Source: RGIG464 sp045643185 (GTDB taxonomy: Bacteria > Myxococcota_A > Bradymonadia > UBA4248). Taken from it: DNA of 11,328 nt. A program made the translations under genes and the position numbers. Position 1 is the stretch's first letter. Each line of letters starts with the position of its first letter. The stretch covers positions 1 to 11,328 of the forward strand of contig JAZUKH010000054.1 in the NCBI GenBank assembly GCA_045643185.1. Direction: 5' to 3'. Below the pieces are notes generated by a model, which saw only the letters and a list, made by a program, of their open reading frames with translations, made no database searches and was not told the DNA's origin. Below, piece by piece: positions 6,145 through 11,328 of this stretch.

Positions 6145-7587
6145 ATGCTTAAGAAAATTTCGATCATTCTTTCTACTTTGACACTTTGTGCCGTGGCTTC
6201 CGGTTGTGACGATGGTTCAAAGAGCCACGATCCCGAGTGTGTGGATCAGACCAAAATGTGTTCTGAGGACGGCACGGTCATGCTTTGTCAAAACGGAAGC
6301 TGGAACAAGCAGGACGCCTGTGCTGCTGGCTCCGAGTGCCGTGATGGCAATTGCGTTGAAACTTGTCAGAATGGCGCCAAACGCTGTTCAGCCAGCGGGT
6401 TGCCTCAGATCTGTAATAACAACCTTTGGAACAGTCTGTCGGCATGCGAGAACGGAACTTGTCAGGATGGCAACTGCGTGCCTAATAAGACCACGGGCGA
6501 CCAGGATGATCAGGGCGGCCAGGGCGACCAGGGCGGCCAGGATAAACCGGGTGATGATCAGCCAACACAGTCCAAAGTCTGTGAGCCGGCTTCGTGCGAA
6601 TCGGCGATCAGCTATAAAGGCAACGTTTGCGTCGACGTTGCGGGTAAGAATGAAAAAACCTGTGGCTGCAATGCGAACAGTGATTGCAAAAGCGGTTATA
6701 AATGCGAAGACCACGTTTGTGAATTCCAGTGCTCGAATGCCACTTGTGCAGCCAAGACGACCGGTTATGAAGGCGATCTCTGCATTACCGAAACAGAAGA
6801 AGATGAAACGCTGGTGTTTTGCGGTTGTGACAGTGATGAAAACTGTAGATCGGGTTATTTCTGCGACTTGAATATGCGTCAGTGCCTTGAAGGGTGTGAT
6901 GAAACTGAATGTAAGAAAATGACGACCGATTATTCTGGTGACATCTGCATCGTTTATCGTGACGAATATGATGAGGGGTACGATTTTTGCGGTTGTCATA
7001 GCGATAAAGATTGTCGCGAAGGTTATCAATGCAACACCGAATTTAATTTCTGTTCGAAAAAAGATGTTGAGACGGCTGGTTGTCAGGCCGAAAAGTGTGC
7101 TGCGGTCTCGGATGACAAATATGTCGGCAGTGCTTGCGTCGTTTTGAGCGGCGGCATCGGTTGCGGCTGTGAGAGCGATGATGATTGCCGCGGCGATTTC
7201 GTCTGTGATTACAAAAACACCTGTATCATCGAAGAAGATATCAGTGAATGCAAAGTCGATGATGATTGTAAAAAGAAAACTGGAAATAATTATTATGGCG
7301 ATATCTGTATTCCAAATGTTTATGAATACGGCATCAATTATTACTGCGGCTGTACGAAAAACTCTGAGTGCAAATCCGGCTATTTCTGTGATAGGGAACA
7401 AGAGACTTGCATGAAGAATGAGGAACAAGGCGTGTGTGATGAATTGGAGTGTGTGGTTGCGCCTGCGGGTTCGTATTATGGCGACGTGTGCGTCGACTGG
7501 AACGGCTACAACGTTTGTGGGTGTGACGACAGCAGCGATTGTCGAGCAGGCTATACCTGTAATCCTTCGAAGAAAGCCTGCGAATAA
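6145..7587 (+). CDS. Cysteine-rich multi-module lipoprotein
   Basis: This predicted 480-residue lipoprotein has no family name I recognise. The signal peptide ends in the lipobox ASGC with lipidated Cys21. Two six-cysteine modules follow (Cys32-70 and Cys74-111) with nearly identical spacing (7, 9, 11, 5-6, 5), then a Gly/Asp/Gln linker (about 118-143). Six eight-cysteine modules then begin at Cys146, 196, 251, 313, 369 and 431. Each has a pattern close to C-x4/5-C, Y-x-G-x2-C, C-G-C, D/E/N-C, G-[YD]-x2-C and a final C. The later part resembles Dickkopf-N/EGF-like disulfide domains. All 61 mature cysteines fit this plan, so the protein is almost certainly exported and disulfide-bonded. Binding or adhesion is inferred. 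ATG 6145 is chosen over upstream in-frame starts because only it begins a signal peptide; the ribosome site (GGAAA) is weak. The lyase-like lipoprotein gene begins 41 bases downstream. Confidence 0.85.
   Translation: MLKKISIILSTLTLCAVASGCDDGSKSHDPECVDQTKMCSEDGTVMLCQNGSWNKQDACAAGSECRDGNCVETCQNGAKRCSASGLPQICNNNLWNSLSACENGTCQDGNCVPNKTTGDQDDQGGQGDQGGQDKPGDDQPTQSKVCEPASCESAISYKGNVCVDVAGKNEKTCGCNANSDCKSGYKCEDHVCEFQCSNATCAAKTTGYEGDLCITETEEDETLVFCGCDSDENCRSGYFCDLNMRQCLEGCDETECKKMTTDYSGDICIVYRDEYDEGYDFCGCHSDKDCREGYQCNTEFNFCSKKDVETAGCQAEKCAAVSDDKYVGSACVVLSGGIGCGCESDDDCRGDFVCDYKNTCIIEEDISECKVDDDCKKKTGNNYYGDICIPNVYEYGINYYCGCTKNSECKSGYFCDREQETCMKNEEQGVCDELECVVAPAGSYYGDVCVDWNGYNVCGCDDSSDCRAGYTCNPSKKACE
6238..6477 (+). 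repeat. Coding repeat: two six-cysteine modules
   Basis: This part encodes residues 32-111 of the cysteine-rich lipoprotein. The modules have cysteines at 32, 39, 48, 59, 65, 70 and at 74, 81, 90, 101, 106, 111. Shared features are a K-x-C-S pair, a Q/M-x-C before an aromatic-containing stretch with Trp (G/N-x-W-N), and a closing C-x-D-G-N-C. Confidence 0.8.
6511..6541 (+). repeat. 18-base repeat encoding the Gly/Gln/Asp linker
   Basis: CAGGGCGGCCAGGGCGAC at 6511-6528 is followed by a second partial copy at 6529-6541. It encodes part of a flexible acidic linker that joins the six-cysteine and eight-cysteine module blocks. Such slippage-prone coding repeats can vary in length between strains. 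Confidence 0.6.
6580..7584 (+). repeat. Coding repeat: six eight-cysteine modules
   Basis: Residues 146-480 consist of six modules of about 50-63 residues with no leftover domain. The modules begin at residues 146, 196, 251, 313, 369 and 431. Module 5 has one extra residue between its first two cysteines, and module 4 has a shortened central loop before C-G-C. The modules have diverged at the DNA level, so the duplication is not recent. Confidence 0.85.
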
Positions 7588-7628
7588 TGAGATCGCGGGT
7601 ATTTGCGTGATGCTGAGAAAATATCAAT

Positions 7629-10600
7629 ATGCGTTTTAATTGTAAATTTGGTGTTATGTGTATCGCCATGGCGCTTTCCGTCGTCATGGCTTGTTCTGAT
7701 GACAAAACTCACGAAAATAGCAGTTCGTGCACGGGTTCCGACTGCGACGCCCCCGGCCGGGATCCCGGCGCGTGCACGGGTTCCGACTGCGGCGACCCTG
7801 GCCGGAATCCCGGCGCGTGCACGGGGTCTGATTGCGAAAACAAAGTGCCTGCCGATTCGGGGCGTTTGCTGTCCGAGAATATCGTCAAGAAATATGTTCT
7901 TGAAGAAGGTGATCGACAGCCTGACAAAGTTGTGACGCTCGTCGATTTTGCCTGGGATCGTTATGCCTCACACGCTTCTGAGGCGCACACGAAGCTTGGC
8001 AAACGCGCTTATCACTGGAAACAGGCCGAAGAGAAAGCCGTCAAACTTGGTATTTTGCACGATCTTTCGAAATATACGACGCTTGAGTTTTGGGTCTACG
8101 TGTCTGACGAGAGCGTGGGCAAGACTTTGAATATTCAGTTCAAAAGTGACAGAGCTGCGACGTCTCAGGCCGATGACTATCATAAGTCCGTAAAACTCGA
8201 GAAAGCCGGTTGGGTACAGATCCACATACCTTTTAATGAATTTGAAAAAGATTCGTCGCCCAAAGGCTGGGATGATGTCGACGAGCTCGTTCTGTCGTCA
8301 AATGACAAGGTCGAATTGTATATCGACAAGATTCAAATCCGTTACGAATACGACCAGGCCAACCATGCCAAGTTTAAACTCGTCGACTTTTCGGCGCCCG
8401 AAAACAAAGATAAAACGACGACCGAATATACAAAGACGGGTAAAAAATCGCGTCGCTGGGCATACACTGAGAAATCTCTGGCTTATAAAATCGCCATTTC
8501 AGACTTTTCGCCCTACCAAGCGCTCGGTTTTTGGGTCTATGTTCCGGAAGATTCGGTTGGACAGTCCATGTACGTTCAGCTTAAGAGCGATAATCCTGAG
8601 ACAGGGTACGATGACTATTATGGGGCAACGGTCACGTATTCCAAAAGCGGGTGGCAGCATAAAATCATTCCGTTTCGCTTTTTTGCCGGCGTTCGCTCGC
8701 CGATCGGCTGGCATAAGATCGATACACCGATTCATTTTACCTCAGAGGGCTGGGGGCAGACCAATACGCAAGACACAGTCATTTATATAGATGATGTATA
8801 TTTGTACGCCAATCTAGATGATTATTCGACGGCTTCGTTGCCGACCGTATCTGGTGCTGTATTTTCGCTCAATGGAGCACGCTCGATCGTCGAAAATCAG
8901 CTGATCAACAATAGTTTTGATGATAACAAAGCTCGCGTTTATAAAGAAAACGGCGAATACTGGGTGCCGCTTTCGGTCTTTGGTGCGCGCTATGATGACA
9001 AAGCCCGCTATGACGAAGATATACAGCAGTTGTTTATGACGCTGAAGGGCAAAAAGTATATTTTTAATGCTGGTCAGGATCAGGTCTTGGTCGACGGTAA
9101 AGCAGAAAAACTCGACTTTAAGCCTGCCGTTCATGGGCATGCCCTTTTTGCACCGGTACACTATATCGAGCAGCTCATGCACTACGAAATGCGTTATGAA
9201 GACGAGATGGGCATGATCTACCTCGCTGACCCAGCCAGTCCGGCAGTGGATTTTGGCCCCATGAAAGACGTCGTCGGCATTATGAACGAAATGTTGTTCA
9301 TGCGCCCGAACGGCGCCGAGATCATCGACCGCATGTTGACGCACCTGGGCGGCGACGTCCATCCACGCATTCTGTTGACGAAGGAGCGCGTTGCTCAGCT
9401 CAAGCAGTATCTTGAAACGGATGAGACGTTTAAGCGTTATTATAAACACGTCAAAAGTATTTTTGGGCCTGGGACTACGGAGTTTAAAGAGCCGCCCGTT
9501 CAATGGGCTGAACACGATGTTGAGTCGTTTGAGCGTATTGCCACGCTAGCCAAAAGACGCATTGTGACGATGTCGCTTCTTTACCTGATCAGTGAAGACG
9601 AAGCTTATGTCGACCGCATTTGGAGCGAAGTCAACGCGCTGATCAGTTTCCCTGACTGGAATGCCGATGATTTTCTCGATACGTCCTTTGCGCTCAATGC
9701 CGTGGGCGTGGCTTACGACTGGTTGTACGACAAGTGGAGCGATGAACAGCGTCAGAGAATGATCGATGCCGTGCTAAAATTTGGTCTTGAACCCGGTCTT
9801 GATTACTACGAAGGCCGCAAGGTCAAGTGGGGACCCAATAACTGGGCGGGCGTTTGTGACGGCGGCATGGTTGCGGCTGCGTTGGCCATGGCGAGTATGC
9901 CTGGCAACACGTCGCGCACGATCCAGCGTGTTCTTGAAAACGCTCTCGATGATATCGAACCCAGTCTCATAGAATACGCTCCGGACGGTGGTTACATTGA
10001 GTCGGCCATTTATTGGACCTACGGCACCACGTTCGTGACGGTGCTGTTTGGCGCGCTCGAATCGGCACTCGGTTCGACGCAAGGTCTGTATTACTCACCG
10101 GGATTTGCGGAATCCTCGTGGTTCACGTCCTACTTCGAGTCTGATGCCGGCACCGTCGGGTTTCACGACGGCGGCAACGACTTCACCGATACCTCTCCGC
10201 TGGTCTGGTTTGCGGGCAAAAATCAAGATTCCGGCCTCATCCGTATGCGTGAATACGACGTTGAAGCAAAGCACAGGTCTTACAAATTCGGCGACATGCT
10301 CTGGTTTGATCCAGCGCTCAAAGATGGCAAAATTACAAAGCCGCTTGACGCGCATTTCTCGCAGGTCGGCACCGTATCTATGCGTTCCAAGTGGGAAAGC
10401 GATCCTATTCTTGTGACGCTTCACGGCGGTTATAACCGAACGCCGCACGGCGATCTCGATATTGGCAACTTCTCGCTCTATGCTGGAAATTATCGCTACT
10501 TTAGCGAACTTGCTGGTGACAGCTATTCGCTTCCCAGTTATTTCGAATGGGCAACGCGCTTCCAGTATTATCGCAAACGAGCCGAAGGACAAAATACGTT

Positions 10601-11162
10601 AATCATCGGTGACGTTGATTATAAAATTCCCGATCAGAACCAGTTGGCAACGGGTGATGTGACGCGATTTGAAAGCAAGTCAGATTCTGCGATCGCGGTT
10701 GTCGATATGACAGACGCATACCCCCAGGCGACGTCTGCCATCCGGGGGCTTCATTTTACGGATAATCGCTCGACGATCATTCTTCAGGATGAAGTGAAGC
10801 TTTCGTCTCCCGAGATCGTGCGTTGGGTCGCTCATACCGAAGACGGCATCATTCATGTTGCCGCCGACGGTCGTACGGCCACGATCAACATGGATGGCGA
10901 TAAGCGCCATTTGTACGCTGAAATCGTTTCAGAGGACAAGACGCTGAAATTCACAACCAGTCCTGCCGTTTCGTTTGATCCCAACTATCAATCGTTCCCG
11001 CAGGAATACGATCGAAGTATGTTCACGCGTCTTCTGGTCATCACCGAAAAACCGGTTTCGTCTATGGATCTGGCCATCGTGTTCAAATTCGTCGACAATG
11101 ATAAGGCTGATCCTGCGGTCGGCTCGACTTATCAATGGAAATCGATTGATTCTTGGAAATAA
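7629..11162 (+). CDS. Surface lipoprotein with carbohydrate-binding-like domains and a heparinase II/III-type polysaccharide lyase region
   Basis: This 1177-residue protein is a candidate outer-surface enzyme cleaving uronic-acid polysaccharides by beta-elimination. The signal peptide ends in VMAC with lipidated Cys22. A Cys/Gly/Pro-rich tether (34-69) follows, then two related beta-sandwich domains (about 101-241 and 250-395) that look like carbohydrate-binding modules. A copper-amine-oxidase-N-like domain (about 408-533, EYWVPLSVFG) follows. An alpha-toroid region (about 575-810) holds GPNNWAGVCDGG (735-746) and PDGGYIESAIYWTYGT (785-800). A C-terminal beta region (about 850-1170) contains TPHGDLDIGNFSLYAG (938-953) and YRKRAEGQNTLIIG (981-994), both typical of heparinase II/III-like proteins. 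Tyr795 and His940 are plausible catalytic residues; an expected histidine near 738 appears to be asparagine. Substrate (heparan-, alginate- or other uronate-type) cannot be told. GAGAAA at 7615-7620, 8 bases before the ATG, is a modest ribosome site. Likely co-transcribed with the preceding lipoprotein gene. Confidence 0.85.
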   Translation: MRFNCKFGVMCIAMALSVVMACSDDKTHENSSSCTGSDCDAPGRDPGACTGSDCGDPGRNPGACTGSDCENKVPADSGRLLSENIVKKYVLEEGDRQPDKVVTLVDFAWDRYASHASEAHTKLGKRAYHWKQAEEKAVKLGILHDLSKYTTLEFWVYVSDESVGKTLNIQFKSDRAATSQADDYHKSVKLEKAGWVQIHIPFNEFEKDSSPKGWDDVDELVLSSNDKVELYIDKIQIRYEYDQANHAKFKLVDFSAPENKDKTTTEYTKTGKKSRRWAYTEKSLAYKIAISDFSPYQALGFWVYVPEDSVGQSMYVQLKSDNPETGYDDYYGATVTYSKSGWQHKIIPFRFFAGVRSPIGWHKIDTPIHFTSEGWGQTNTQDTVIYIDDVYLYANLDDYSTASLPTVSGAVFSLNGARSIVENQLINNSFDDNKARVYKENGEYWVPLSVFGARYDDKARYDEDIQQLFMTLKGKKYIFNAGQDQVLVDGKAEKLDFKPAVHGHALFAPVHYIEQLMHYEMRYEDEMGMIYLADPASPAVDFGPMKDVVGIMNEMLFMRPNGAEIIDRMLTHLGGDVHPRILLTKERVAQLKQYLETDETFKRYYKHVKSIFGPGTTEFKEPPVQWAEHDVESFERIATLAKRRIVTMSLLYLISEDEAYVDRIWSEVNALISFPDWNADDFLDTSFALNAVGVAYDWLYDKWSDEQRQRMIDAVLKFGLEPGLDYYEGRKVKWGPNNWAGVCDGGMVAAALAMASMPGNTSRTIQRVLENALDDIEPSLIEYAPDGGYIESAIYWTYGTTFVTVLFGALESALGSTQGLYYSPGFAESSWFTSYFESDAGTVGFHDGGNDFTDTSPLVWFAGKNQDSGLIRMREYDVEAKHRSYKFGDMLWFDPALKDGKITKPLDAHFSQVGTVSMRSKWESDPILVTLHGGYNRTPHGDLDIGNFSLYAGNYRYFSELAGDSYSLPSYFEWATRFQYYRKRAEGQNTLIIGDVDYKIPDQNQLATGDVTRFESKSDSAIAVVDMTDAYPQATSAIRGLHFTDNRSTIILQDEVKLSSPEIVRWVAHTEDGIIHVAADGRTATINMDGDKRHLYAEIVSEDKTLKFTTSPAVSFDPNYQSFPQEYDRSMFTRLLVITEKPVSSMDLAIVFKFVDNDKADPAVGSTYQWKSIDSWK
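7728..7835 (+). repeat. 45-base coding tandem repeat at the lipoprotein tether
   Basis: Two full units (7728-7772, 7773-7817) and a partial third (7818-7835) encode CTGSDC-x2-PGR-[DN]-PGA, CTGSDC-x2-PGR-[DN]-PGA and CTGSDC. The tract is visibly more GC-rich than the rest of the gene. Unit 1 contains a perfect 14-base palindrome GCCGGGATCCCGGC (7756-7769), and unit 2 a nearly perfect one. It lies shortly after the lipidated cysteine, where a flexible or disulfide-linked spacer would hold the enzyme away from the membrane. Confidence 0.85.
7929..8813 (+). repeat. Coding duplication: two carbohydrate-binding-like domains
   Basis: Residues 101-241 and 250-395 of the lyase-like lipoprotein align with one another. 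Both open with [TK]LVDF, then share FWVYV (154-158 and 301-305), SVG, QxKSD (170-174 and 317-321), DDY, a GW before an IPF segment, SPxGW (209-213 and 357-361), and a closing YIDxxxx[RL]Y. The copies are strongly diverged, so this is an old tandem domain duplication. Confidence 0.75.
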
Positions 11163-11328
11163 AGATATATAAATAAATTAATTATTAATTCGTTACAGCT
11201 CGGCTGAGCAGCCCGCGCGCTAAAGGCGCGCGGGCAAAAATCAGGAAAGGCTATATCAGCCGTGCCCGGTTTGCCTTTGGCTTCGACAGACACTGTTATG
11301 CAAGCACCGGCGTTGCCGGTGCGCGGCT
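11163..11328. other. Non-coding tail with AT-rich palindrome and GC-rich stem-loops
   Basis: After the stop codon comes an AT-rich tract with a perfect palindrome AATTAATTATTAATT (11176-11190). Then come a small GCTC (11198-11201)/GAGC (11206-11209) stem-loop, a near copy of the short extragenic motif (11271-11285), and GCACCGGC (11304-11311)/GCCGGTGC (11315-11322) with a 3-base loop near the window end. I see no gene here. Confidence 0.55.
11211..11235 (+). terminator. Strong GC stem-loop, possible terminator without U tail
   Basis: GCCCGCGCGC (11211-11220) pairs perfectly over 10 bases with GCGCGCGGGC (11226-11235) around a 5-base loop. It stands about 50 bases after the stop codon of the lyase-like gene, where a terminator would be expected, but it is followed by five A residues rather than T residues. 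It may block transcription or protect the 3' end without being a canonical intrinsic terminator, or it may be an extragenic palindrome. Confidence 0.4.

Noticed and set aside
6388..7428. A 346-codon open frame on the minus strand opposite the cysteine-rich lipoprotein gene
   Set aside because: It is antisense to a gene with a signal peptide and a strict cysteine pattern. Its Ile/Thr/Ala-rich translation comes from the codon bias of the opposite strand.

Overview
The window (about 50% GC) carries four full-length protein genes in two pairs that point away from each other, plus several repeat-rich intergenic stretches. It reads as a chromosome segment of a Gram-negative bacterium in the Myxococcota / former Deltaproteobacteria area, possibly Bradymonadota-like. 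The clues are a very long S41 peptidase resembling the MXAN_5808-type peptidases of myxobacteria, big cysteine-rich lipoproteins with many small repeated modules, and low-complexity linkers after the lipidated cysteine. The lineage call is an inference from protein style, not from a marker gene.

Layout. 1-164: window edge with a strong two-way terminator (70-106) and no gene I can support. 165-2132 (minus): uvrB, complete. 2133-2351: a spacer with three successive GC-rich stem-loops and an AT-rich tract with short repeats. 2352-5480 (minus): an S41 (CtpA/Tsp-type) serine peptidase with PDZ domain and about 580 extra C-terminal residues. 5493-6144: a roughly 650-base non-coding divergent region holding the upstream regions of both pairs, a 20-base tandem repeat that ends in a long stem-loop, and two copies of a short extragenic motif. 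6145-7587 (plus): a lipoprotein in which every mature cysteine belongs either to the lipobox, to two six-cysteine modules or to six eight-cysteine modules. 7629-11162 (plus): a lipoprotein with a 15-residue tandem repeat at its tether, two related carbohydrate-binding-like domains, a copper-amine-oxidase-N-like domain and a heparinase II/III-type polysaccharide lyase region. 11163-11328: an AT-rich tract followed by GC-rich stem-loops.

How the genes may work together. uvrB (nucleotide excision repair) and the S41 peptidase (periplasmic or envelope proteolysis) are housekeeping-type genes on one strand with no evident functional link. The two plus-strand genes are 41 bases apart, both encode predicted lipoproteins and are likely co-transcribed. 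The second is a candidate surface enzyme for cutting uronic-acid polysaccharides. The first may be a surface binding or adhesion protein, but this is inferred only from its modules and position. The most interesting material is this lipoprotein pair. I did not see a defence system, CRISPR array, tRNA, rRNA or transposase.
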